In this document: positions 1-8,375 of the stretch, piece after piece
Layout of the letters: every line of letters begins with the position of its first letter
How positions within the stretch are numbered: position 1 is the first letter of the stretch
Assembly (NCBI GenBank): GCA_003484545.1
Contig: DNCF01000232.1
Coordinates: 1 to 62,095 of the forward strand
Source of the DNA: Massilia sp.
Lineage (GTDB): Bacteria > Pseudomonadota > Gammaproteobacteria > Burkholderiales > Burkholderiaceae_D
Direction: 5' to 3'
DNA: 62,095 nucleotides
The notes under the pieces: model-generated
Seen by the model: only the letters and a program-made list of their open reading frames with translations
Databases searched by the model: none
Told to the model about the DNA's origin: nothing
Translations under genes and position numbers: made by a program

Positions 1-20
1 CCCCGTGCCCACCCTACGAG
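1..20. repeat. REP-like palindrome half-site cut by the window edge
   Basis: Read on the minus strand, the first bases contain GTAGGGTGGGC, the same core found at 12,951 and, as AGGGTGGGC, at 5,494. Only one arm is visible because the window starts here. It lies just downstream of the NTP pyrophosphohydrolase gene and could serve as its 3-prime hairpin. Confidence 0.4.
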
Positions 21-21
21 A

Positions 22-402
22 CTACCGGTCCCTGGACTCGTCGTCTTTGTATTCGTAATACTTGCGCGCGTCCCCGCGCACCTTATCCGCCGGGTACTTC
101 GCCCGATTCAGCACCATCTTCTCCTCGACCGCCGCCATCAGGTCGACGTCGAGCTTGTCGGCCAGGCGCACCAGGTAGACCAGCACGTCGGCCATTTCGT
201 GGCGCACCTGGACCAGCTTCTCGGGACCGAGCTCCTCAGGCCGGCCGCTCTGCAGCCACTGGAAGTGTTCCAGCAGCTCGGCCGCCTCGACCGACAGCGC
301 CGACGACAGATTCTTCGGCGTGTGGAACTGGTCCCAGTCGCGTTCGGTCACGAACTGGCGCACGATCCCGCGCAGCCGGGCCAGTTCGCCGTCGGGATTC
401 AC
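22..402 (-). CDS. MazG-like nucleotide pyrophosphohydrolase
   Basis: This 126-residue protein belongs by sequence to the small all-alpha NTP pyrophosphohydrolases (MazG/dCTPase group). These cleave nucleoside triphosphates to the monophosphate and pyrophosphate and act as house-cleaning enzymes in the cytosol. The metal-binding pattern is visible as SVEAAELLEHFQW (about residues 38-50) followed by HEMADVLVYL (about 68-77), with the acidic residues spaced as in the family. The start is GTG at 402, and its GTGA overlaps the stop codon of the upstream carbonic anhydrase gene, so the two are probably translationally coupled. The exact substrate (dCTP or another NTP) cannot be read from the sequence. 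The family call is firm. Confidence 0.85.
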   Translation of the reverse strand: MNPDGELARLRGIVRQFVTERDWDQFHTPKNLSSALSVEAAELLEHFQWLQSGRPEELGPEKLVQVRHEMADVLVYLVRLADKLDVDLMAAVEEKMVLNRAKYPADKVRGDARKYYEYKDDESRDR

Positions 403-1073
403 TTCGCTCCGCCCTCGATGTAACCCTGCAGCACCACCTCGAGCTTGGGTGCGATTTCCGCGAAGCTGCTGACCGTGATGCCGAGGTCGCGCAGCAGGCC
501 GTCATGCACGCCGTAGACCCAGCTGTGGATGGTCAGCGGCTGGCCGCGTTCCCAGGCGTCGCGCACGATGGTCGTCTGCGCCACGTTGATCACCTGCTCG
601 GCCACGTTCAGTTCGACCAGGCGGTCGCTGGCGGCCTTGCCCGCCACGTTGCCGAGGTATTGGCCGTGCTTGTCGCGCACGTCGCGCACGTGGCCCAGCC
701 AGTTGTCGGCCAGGCCGACGCGGGTATTCGTGAGCGCGGCGTGCACGCCCGAGCAGCCGTAGTGGCCGCAGATGATGATGTGCTTGACCTTCAGCACGTC
801 GATCGCGAACTGCAGCACGGACAGGCTGTTCAGGTCCGAATGGACGACGACGTTGGCGATGTTGCGGTGGACGAAGAGTTCGCCCGGCGCCATGCCCAGC
901 AGTTCATTGGCGGGCACGCGGCTGTCCGAGCAGCCGATCCACAGGTATTCCGGGGCTTGTTGCGAAGCTAGGTCGTTGAAGAAGTCCGGGTCTTCCTTGA
1001 CCATCTCGGCCGCCCATTCGCGGTTGCGTGCGAACAGGTCTGCGGCCGTCAGGCCGGTAGGCGTTTTTGCCAT
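399..1073 (-). CDS. can: beta-class carbonic anhydrase
   Basis: A 224-residue beta-carbonic anhydrase, which interconverts CO2 and bicarbonate in the cytosol. The zinc ligands are visible as Cys48, His104 and Cys107 in CSDSR and CGHYGC, with the catalytic Asp50-Arg52 pair next to Cys48. The open frame extends to 1118, but the ATG at 1073 is preceded by a GGGAGA ribosome site, and the protein from there starts at the usual family position. The gene ends in a four-base overlap with the NTP pyrophosphohydrolase gene. It is separated from dnaJ by a strong terminator, so it is probably transcribed from its own promoter. Confidence 0.93.
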   Translation of the reverse strand: MAKTPTGLTAADLFARNREWAAEMVKEDPDFFNDLASQQAPEYLWIGCSDSRVPANELLGMAPGELFVHRNIANVVVHSDLNSLSVLQFAIDVLKVKHIIICGHYGCSGVHAALTNTRVGLADNWLGHVRDVRDKHGQYLGNVAGKAASDRLVELNVAEQVINVAQTTIVRDAWERGQPLTIHSWVYGVHDGLLRDLGITVSSFAEIAPKLEVVLQGYIEGGAK

Positions 1074-1182
1074 CTTGATTTTCTCCCATGCTGCGGGCGG
1101 CGCGACGAACGGCGCCATCCCGTGATTTTCCGTGAGTTTTTGTTTGAGTTTTCCGTATTGTAAGCCTTGGCGCGTACAGACG

Positions 1183-1218
1183 AAAAAAAACCGCCGGGAA
1201 CTCGCGCTCCCGGCGGTT
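1183..1218 (-). terminator. rho-independent terminator after dnaJ
   Basis: An 11-bp perfect stem (AACCGCCGGGA paired with TCCCGGCGGTT) with a short loop is followed on the minus strand by a run of T residues. It begins about ten bases beyond the dnaJ stop codon. Confidence 0.85.
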
Positions 1219-1227
1219 GGATGCTTC

Positions 1228-2349
1228 TTACTCGAAGAAGTCCTTGACCTTGTCCATCCAGCCCTTGCTTTGCGGGCTGTGCTTGGCGCCGCCTTCGACC
1301 GTCATGCGCTCGAACTCGCGCAGCAGGTCCTTCTGCTTTTCGGTCAGCTTGACCGGGGTCTCGACCACCACGTGGCAGAACAGGTCGCCGGCATAGCCCG
1401 AACGCACGCCCTTGATGCCCTTGCCCTTCAGGCGGAAGGTCTTGCCCGTCTGGGTACCTTCCGGCACCGTGAACGAGACCTTGCCGGTGAGGGTCGGTAC
1501 CTCGATCTCGCCGCCCAGGGCAGCCTTCGAGAACGAGATCGGCATTTCGCAATGCAGGTCGTCGCCCTCGCGCTGGAACACCGGGTGCGGCTTGATGTGG
1601 ATCTCGACGTACAGGTCGCCCGACGGACCGCCGTTCGTGCCCGGCTCGCCGTTGCCGGTCGAGCGGATGCGCATGCCGTTGTCGATGCCGGCCGGGATCT
1701 TGACTTCCAGCGTCTTGTTGCGCTTGATGCGGCCGGCGCCGCTGCACGATGGGCAGGGTTCCGGGATCATCTTGCCGCTGCCGTGGCACTTCGGGCAGGT
1801 CTGCTGGATGCTGAAGAAGCCCTGCTGCATGCGCACCTGGCCGTGGCCGTGGCAGGTGGTGCAGGTGACCGGCTGCGTGCCCGGCTTGGCGCCGCTGCCG
1901 TGGCAGGTGTCGCACTTGTCCCAGCTCGGCACGCGAATGGTGGTGTCGAAGCCGTTGGCGGCCTGTTCCAGCGTGATCTCGAGGTTGTAGCGCAGGTCGG
2001 CGCCGCGGTAGACCTGGGGGCCCGCGCTGCGCGAGCGGCCGCCGCCGAAGATGTCGCCAAAGATGTCGCCAAAGGCATCGCCGAAACCGCCGGCGCCAAA
2101 GCCGCCGCCGCCGCCCATGTTCGGGTCGACGCCGGCATGACCGTAGCGGTCGTAGGCGTCGCGCTTCTCCGGATTGGTCAGCATCTCGTAGGCTTCCTTC
2201 ACCTCCTTGAACTTCTCTTCCGCTTCCTTGTTGTCGGGGTTGCGGTCGGGGTGGTACTTCATCGCCAGCTTGCGATAGGCCTTCTTGATGTCTTCTTCCG
2301 AAGCATTCTTCGCGACCCCGAGGATCTCGTAAAAATCACGCTTTGCCAT
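1228..2349 (-). CDS. dnaJ: chaperone protein DnaJ (Hsp40)
   Basis: This 373-residue type I Hsp40 stimulates the ATPase of DnaK and delivers unfolded clients. The domains run in order. A J domain (about residues 1-70) carries the HPD motif in KYHPDRN. A Gly/Phe-rich linker (about 75-110) contains GGGGGFGAGGFG. The zinc-finger domain (about 140-220) has four CxxCxGxG-type repeats, and a C-terminal client-binding domain follows. Length and layout match full-length DnaJ. It follows dnaK in the same direction but is separated from it by a terminator hairpin, so part of its expression must come from read-through or a local promoter. Confidence 0.97.
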   Translation of the reverse strand: MAKRDFYEILGVAKNASEEDIKKAYRKLAMKYHPDRNPDNKEAEEKFKEVKEAYEMLTNPEKRDAYDRYGHAGVDPNMGGGGGFGAGGFGDAFGDIFGDIFGGGRSRSAGPQVYRGADLRYNLEITLEQAANGFDTTIRVPSWDKCDTCHGSGAKPGTQPVTCTTCHGHGQVRMQQGFFSIQQTCPKCHGSGKMIPEPCPSCSGAGRIKRNKTLEVKIPAGIDNGMRIRSTGNGEPGTNGGPSGDLYVEIHIKPHPVFQREGDDLHCEMPISFSKAALGGEIEVPTLTGKVSFTVPEGTQTGKTFRLKGKGIKGVRSGYAGDLFCHVVVETPVKLTEKQKDLLREFERMTVEGGAKHSPQSKGWMDKVKDFFE

Positions 2350-2393
2350 TTGGCACCTTGCTGTTATCTACTGAACAAAACTGTCTGTTGGAG

Positions 2394-2437
2394 CAAAAAA
2401 ACCGAGCCGGCACCTAGGAGGCTGCAGCGGCTCGGTT
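2394..2437 (-). terminator. rho-independent terminator after dnaK
   Basis: The stem AACCGAGCC pairs with GGCTCGGTT across a 20-base loop and runs into seven T residues on the minus strand. It lies in the 105-bp gap between dnaK and dnaJ and probably lowers dnaJ expression relative to dnaK. Confidence 0.8.
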
Positions 2438-2454
2438 CATTACGCGGTCAAGGA

Positions 2455-4398
<1,944 letters not shown>

Positions 4399-4440
4399 GA
4401 TTTATTTTCCTTTGAATGCTGAAATGTTCTGATGTTTCGG

Positions 4441-4469
4441 ATATGGGGAAAAACCTGACTGCTTTCAAG
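4441..4469 (-). promoter_or_regulatory. sigma-32 (heat-shock) promoter for dnaK
   Basis: On the minus strand CTTGAAA (4469-4463) and CCCCATAT (4448-4441) are separated by 14 bases, a full match to the RpoH consensus. It lies in the 100-bp gap between grpE and dnaK, so dnaK has its own heat-shock start in addition to read-through from grpE. Confidence 0.88.
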
Positions 4470-4499
4470 GCCTTTTGCCAAGCAGCACCTTACTTTTTC

Positions 4500-5051
4500 T
4501 TATTTCGGCTGTGCTACCGTGACGATGGCCGGACGCAGCAGGCGGTCGGCAATCATGTAACCCTTCTGCAGCACCGAGACGACGGTGTTGGCTTCCTGGT
4601 CCGCCGGCACCATCGAGACGGCCTGGTGCTTCATCGGATCGAGCTTCTCGCCCTGCGCCGGCATGACTTCGACCAGGCGGTTCTTCTCGAAGGCAGTGGT
4701 GAGCTGCTTCAGGGTCATCTCGACGCCTTCGCGGATCGCCTCGACCGTTTGCGTTTCCACCTTCAGCGCCATTTCCAGGCTGTCGCGCACCGGCACCATG
4801 GCCTCGGCGAAGCTTTCGATGGCGAACTTGTGTGCCTTGCTGACGTCTTCCTGGGCACGGCGGCGGATGTTCTCGCCTTCGGCCTTGGCACGCATGAACG
4901 CGTCGTGCATTTCAGCCAGCTTGGCTTCGGTCGCGCTCAGTTGTTCTTCGAGGCTGGGCTCGCGCGCTTCTTCCGGCGCGGCCTGGGCGGTCGCGGCTGC
5001 GGCGTCGCCTTCCGGCTGTTTAATCACCTCTGGATTTTCTTGGTCTTGCAT
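4500..5051 (-). CDS. grpE: nucleotide exchange factor GrpE
   Basis: The 183-residue GrpE dimer releases ADP from DnaK. After an acidic, Ala/Glu-rich N-terminus comes the long coiled-coil helix (LEEQLSATEAKLAEMHDAFM and following). The C-terminal beta domain carries the family pattern MTLKQLTTAFEKN and ends with LRPAIVTVAQ. The frame is open to 5072, but the ATG at 5051 has an AGGAGT ribosome site eight bases upstream and gives the normal length. It is the first gene of the grpE-dnaK-dnaJ heat-shock cluster and has its own sigma-32 promoter. Confidence 0.95.
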   Translation of the reverse strand: MQDQENPEVIKQPEGDAAAATAQAAPEEAREPSLEEQLSATEAKLAEMHDAFMRAKAEGENIRRRAQEDVSKAHKFAIESFAEAMVPVRDSLEMALKVETQTVEAIREGVEMTLKQLTTAFEKNRLVEVMPAQGEKLDPMKHQAVSMVPADQEANTVVSVLQKGYMIADRLLRPAIVTVAQPK

Positions 5052-5120
5052 CGAAAATACTCCTGAAATCAATGACTTGGCTGAATGGTTAGACAGGTCC
5101 TGCTTGTCGTACAGCGCCGC

Positions 5121-5148
5121 ATATGGGGCGATCTCCTACATTTTCAAG
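5121..5148 (-). promoter_or_regulatory. sigma-32 (heat-shock) promoter for grpE
   Basis: On the minus strand CTTGAAA (5148-5142) is followed after 13 bases by CCCCATAT (5128-5121), a full RpoH consensus. It ends 70 bases before the grpE start codon. Confidence 0.9.
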
Positions 5149-5301
5149 GGGAATTGCGCATTTGTTAGCAGCAGAACCGACAACATTTGTTACAACTCTT
5201 ACCGATGAGGTAATTCTTTCCCTGACGGCAAGTTCTAAGATCGGTGCCTGACGCGTTCGTAAGCGCGTCGCCAGAACAAGAACCAGTCGTGGGAGGGACT
5301 C

Positions 5302-5382
5302 ATGAGATTGCCGTTGATCAGCAGCGCCGTCGTGGTGTACACCGCCCTCGCGGTGGCGTGCATCTGCTACGCCGGGTTGTGA
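5302..5382 (+). CDS. possible 26-residue hydrophobic small protein
   Basis: A short frame opposite and upstream of grpE begins with ATG five bases after a GGGAGGG ribosome-binding sequence and encodes 26 residues. The protein starts MRLPLISS and continues as one hydrophobic stretch with two cysteines (ALAVACICYAGL), as in a single-pass membrane microprotein. The 500-bp gap between hemH and grpE holds nothing else but this frame, the grpE promoter and a palindrome. No homologue is recognised. It may simply be a chance frame with a good ribosome site. Confidence 0.35.
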   Translation: MRLPLISSAVVVYTALAVACICYAGL

Positions 5383-5493
5383 GCCAAGCCGTAAAACGTA
5401 GCATTTTAGCAGGTTGGGCCGTGGCCAGCCCGGCGGGAGGAAATTGGGAGTCGCGGGGTGCGGGGTGCATCGACCGCGTATGCATTGATCCCC

Positions 5494-5522
5494 AGGGTGG
5501 GCGGCTGTGCCGCCCACGCGTC
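5494..5522. repeat. REP-like palindrome, GGGTGGGCGG/CCGCCCAC
   Basis: The arms GTGGGCGG and CCGCCCAC flank a five-base loop and are bordered by AGG and GCGTC. The same core and right flank (CCGCCCACGCGTC) recur at 12,951-12,980. It lies about 50 bases past the hemH stop and may act as its transcript end. Confidence 0.6.
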
Positions 5523-5573
5523 GATCGCTATTCTGGGAACTGCCGCAACCGTGCCGGCAATGATGGTGTTACT

Positions 5574-6677
5574 TCACGCGCCCATCCGCAGCGCATGCTC
5601 GCGCGCGATCTCCGCATCGCGCCGCTCCGCTTCCCGCTGCGACGGGCTCATCATGGTCGGCCAGCCGATCAGGTGCTGCTCGGCGATCTCGGCCAGCCCG
5701 ACGATCCAGGTCGGCGCCTCGTTCAGGCAGGGGATGTAGTGGAATTCCTTGCCGCCGGCCGCCTCGAAGTCGTGCTTCACTTCCATCGAGATCTCTTCCA
5801 GCGTTTCCAGGCAGTCGGCGGTGAAGCCCGGGCAGATCACGTCGATGCGCTCGACGCCCTGGCGCGCCAGTTCGGCCACGGTCGGCGCCGTATACGGCTG
5901 CAGCCACTCGGCCTTGCCGAAGCGCGACTGGAAGGTGACGACGTACTCGTCCGGCGCCAGGCGCAGGCGCGCCGCCAGCAGGCGTGCGGTCTTCTGGCAC
6001 TCGCAGTAATACGGGTCGCCCAGCAGCAGCGTACGCTTCGGCACGCCATGGAAACTCATCACCAGCTTCTGGCCGCGGCCGTGCGCGTCCCAGTGCGCCT
6101 GCACGGTGTCGTGCAGCGCGTCGATGTAGCCGTCGTGGTCGTGGTAGTGCTTCACCAGGCGCAGCTCGGGCACGTTGCGGATCGCTTTATAGTGGGCAAA
6201 CACGGCGTCCCAGATCGAGGCCGTGGTGGTGCCGGAATACTGCGGATACGAGGGCAGGATCGCGATGCGGTCGCAGCCGTCGAGCTTCAACTGGTCCAGC
6301 ACTTCCGGCAGCGAAGGCGAGCCGTAGCGCATCGCCATGCGCACCTGCACGCCTTCGTGGCCGCGCTGCTCGAGCGCCGCCTGCAGCAATTGCGCCTGCC
6401 TTTGGGTATGCACCTTCAGCGGCGAACCCTCCTTCGTCCAGATCGTCTGGTACTTCCTGGCCGACGCGCCGGAGCGGAAAGGCAGGATGACCAGCTTCAG
6501 GATGAACGACCACACCAGGCGCGGGATTTCGACCACGCGCGGATCGGACAGGAATTGCTTCAGGTAGCGCTTGACCGCGGAACGGGTCGGCGCATCCGGC
6601 GTGCCGAGGTTGACGAGAACGATGGCGCTTTGGGCAACGGTGCCGTGGGTGTGGGGAGGTTCTTTTCGAAAGGGCAT
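5574..6677 (-). CDS. hemH: ferrochelatase
   Basis: Ferrochelatase inserts ferrous iron into protoporphyrin IX, the last step of protoheme synthesis. The 367-residue protein opens its core with IVLVNLGTPDAPT. It carries the metal-site histidine in KLVMSFHGVPKR and the conserved LLLGDPYYCECQKTA, then FQSRFGKAEWLQPYT and CPGFTADCLETLEE. The frame is open to 6764. The ATG at 6677 is chosen because the extra upstream residues do not resemble the family. No partner gene is adjacent: hrcA, commonly next to hemH in related bacteria, is not seen here. Confidence 0.95.
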   Translation of the reverse strand: MPFRKEPPHTHGTVAQSAIVLVNLGTPDAPTRSAVKRYLKQFLSDPRVVEIPRLVWSFILKLVILPFRSGASARKYQTIWTKEGSPLKVHTQRQAQLLQAALEQRGHEGVQVRMAMRYGSPSLPEVLDQLKLDGCDRIAILPSYPQYSGTTTASIWDAVFAHYKAIRNVPELRLVKHYHDHDGYIDALHDTVQAHWDAHGRGQKLVMSFHGVPKRTLLLGDPYYCECQKTARLLAARLRLAPDEYVVTFQSRFGKAEWLQPYTAPTVAELARQGVERIDVICPGFTADCLETLEEISMEVKHDFEAAGGKEFHYIPCLNEAPTWIVGLAEIAEQHLIGWPTMMSPSQREAERRDAEIAREHALRMGA

Positions 6678-6807
6678 AAACAGGACGGGAACGCTTGGGG
6701 CTCCATTATAGGTGCCTGCCGTCCAGCCTTCGAGAAGTAATTTTTGATCGCAGCAATAGCCCAACAGTTGATCGCGCCGATAGGGCGAATCGATGGGGAT
6801 GGACCAT

Positions 6808-6840
6808 GCGCCCGCGCCTGCTTGCAGGCGGCACGGGCGC
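6808..6840 (-). terminator. strong GC hairpin after ohr
   Basis: GCGCCCG and CGGGCGC arms enclose an inner GCCTGC/GCAGGC stem, giving a long GC-rich hairpin about 50 bases beyond the ohr stop. There is no T-run, so function as an intrinsic terminator is uncertain. Confidence 0.4.
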
Positions 6841-6890
6841 CTTGCTACCCTGCCGCGACCGCTATCGGGCCGCTCGCGGCAGCGCAGACA

Positions 6891-7319
6891 TCAGGTCGTC
6901 ACATGCAGGCGCACGTCGATGTTGTTGCGCGTCGCGTTCGAGTAGGGGCAGACGATGTGGGCCTTGTCGACCAGTTCCTGCAACTGCTGCTGGTCCATGC
7001 CCGGACCGTGGATGGTCAGGTCGGCCTCGATGCCGAAGCCGGTCGGGATCGGGCCGATGCCGACCTCGCCCGTCACCGTCAGCGCTTCCGGCAGTTTGAC
7101 TTTAGCCTGGCTGGCGACGAATTTCAGCGCGCCCAGGAAGCAGGCCGAGTAGCCGGCTGCGAACAGCTGTTCCGGATTGGTGCCGGTCGCGCCGTTGCCG
7201 CCCAGTTCCTTCGGCGTGGTGAGTTTCACGTCCAGCACGCCGTTATCGCTGCGCGACGTACCCTCGCGGCCGCCCTGCGAGGTGGCCTTGGCGCGGTACA
7301 GGACTTTTTCGATGCTCAT
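6891..7319 (-). CDS. ohr: organic hydroperoxide resistance protein (Ohr)
   Basis: This 142-residue protein belongs to the Ohr branch of the OsmC/Ohr family, thiol peroxidases that reduce organic hydroperoxides. The two reactive cysteines are Cys60 in FAAGYSACFLGAL and Cys124 in HIVCPYSNATR, at the spacing and context typical of Ohr. The frame is open to 7490, but the ATG at 7319 is preceded by an AGGAGG ribosome site and matches the family N-terminus MSIEKVLYRAKA. No ohrR regulator gene is next to it. Confidence 0.92.
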   Translation of the reverse strand: MSIEKVLYRAKATSQGGREGTSRSDNGVLDVKLTTPKELGGNGATGTNPEQLFAAGYSACFLGALKFVASQAKVKLPEALTVTGEVGIGPIPTGFGIEADLTIHGPGMDQQQLQELVDKAHIVCPYSNATRNNIDVRLHVTT

Positions 7320-7522
7320 GCGAACCTCCTTTGTTTTGGTTGGAGGGAGATTGTGGCAGAGCGTCGCAGGAGGCAGCGCCCGGTTAAGGCGTCGGCGCCA
7401 ACGTTCACGTTTGCCGCCCCCAGGGCCCGGTTCCTTCCAGAAAACCGAAGTAAAGCATCGGGAAAAGCATGTTTTTCTTGAAATAGACACACATTAGACT
7501 CGTGCTCATTAATTCTTCAACA

Positions 7523-7543
7523 ATGAACGAAAGAGAAAAATGA
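7523..7543 (+). CDS. six-codon leader frame overlapping the YidC-like start
   Basis: ATG AAC GAA AGA GAA AAA TGA directly precedes the YidC-like gene, and its TGA overlaps that gene's ATG in the arrangement AATGA. The purine-rich codons also act as the ribosome site of the downstream gene. It may couple translation or may be incidental. Confidence 0.3.
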   Translation: MNEREK

Positions 7544-8169
7544 ACGAGATCCTGGCGTCAGCCATGACGCAGCTGTCCATGCTGTTCAATGGGAATATGG
7601 GCTGGACCATTCTGGCCCTGGCGCTTGTGGTACGGCTGGCCCTTTTTCCGCTGACCCTGCACCTGTCGCGCCGGATGTTGGCGAACCAGCAAAAAATCAA
7701 GACCCTGCAGCCCCAGGTCGACGCCATCAAGGCGCGCCTCGCGTCGGATCCGAAAGCCATGTTCGCGGCGATCTCGGCGCTCTACAAGGAAAACGATGCG
7801 CGCATGCTCGACCGCTCCAGTTTGCTGGGCGCCCTGGTGCAGCTGCCGGTATTCGGCCTGCTGTACAAGGCCATCACGAACGCCAGTTCGGGAAGCTTCC
7901 TGTGGATCAGGAACCTGGCGTCGCCCGACACCGCGCTGACCCTCGTCGTGCTCGCGCTGACCGCCGTCGCGGCCTACTACGCGCCGACGACTGCGGCGGA
8001 CACGGCGATGGTGATGATGGCAGTGCAAATCCTGGTGACGGCCTTCATCCTGTGGAAGCTGGCGGCCGGTGTCGGCTTGTATTGGGCGGTGTCGGCGTTT
8101 ACCAGTGTTGTCCAAAGCTTGGTGCTGCGTTACGAGCAGCGCCGCTTTGCAGACGTCCCCCGGACTTAG
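7540..8169 (+). CDS. short YidC/Oxa1-family membrane insertase
   Basis: A 209-residue protein resembling the conserved core of YidC/Oxa1, which inserts proteins into the inner membrane. It starts with the family pattern GWTILALALVVRLALFPLTL, followed by a charged cytoplasmic loop (RRMLANQQKIKTLQPQVDAI). Then come the conserved LLGALVQLPVFGLLYKAI and two further hydrophobic segments ending in GLYWAVSAFTSVVQSLVL. The large periplasmic domain of housekeeping YidC is absent, so this is a shorter, probably secondary homologue. The leader around 7,450-7,540 is more AT-rich than its neighbours. The gene ends inside the terminal repeat of the 116-bp element that follows. Confidence 0.8.
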   Translation: MNEILASAMTQLSMLFNGNMGWTILALALVVRLALFPLTLHLSRRMLANQQKIKTLQPQVDAIKARLASDPKAMFAAISALYKENDARMLDRSSLLGALVQLPVFGLLYKAITNASSGSFLWIRNLASPDTALTLVVLALTAVAAYYAPTTAADTAMVMMAVQILVTAFILWKLAAGVGLYWAVSAFTSVVQSLVLRYEQRRFADVPRT

Positions 8170-8284
8170 AGCGCCTAATAAAACCTTCAGGGCAAGGGGT
8201 ACGGCCATCCGGCGCTGCGACGAAGACAGTACGCCTGTACGGCGAGGAGCTGCAACGCAGCGATGGAGGTTTTGTTAGGTGCTC
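8169..8284. repeat. 116-bp element with 17-bp terminal inverted repeats
   Basis: GAGCGCCTAATAAAACC at 8169-8185 and the complement of 8268-8284 (GAGCACCTAACAAAACC) match at 15 of 17 positions. They enclose a GC-rich interior with its own partial dyad around GTACGCCTGTAC. There is no coding frame. The left repeat overlaps the stop codon of the YidC-like gene by one base. It looks like a MITE- or REP-type element, but a very long transcript-end hairpin is also possible. Confidence 0.6.
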
Positions 8285-8331
8285 TTAACCTCGCCTGACG
8301 CGCTGAGCCGCGAACAAGTATCGGAATACAT

Positions 8332-8360
8332 GCCATCGTGGACTGCCTGTCCACGATGGC
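8332..8360 (-). terminator. 12-bp perfect hairpin after recN
   Basis: GCCATCGTGGAC (8332-8343) and GTCCACGATGGC (8349-8360) form a perfect stem with a five-base loop, 15 bases past the recN stop. No T-run follows on the minus strand. Confidence 0.55.
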
Positions 8361-8375
8361 TTCAACCCTGCCTTG

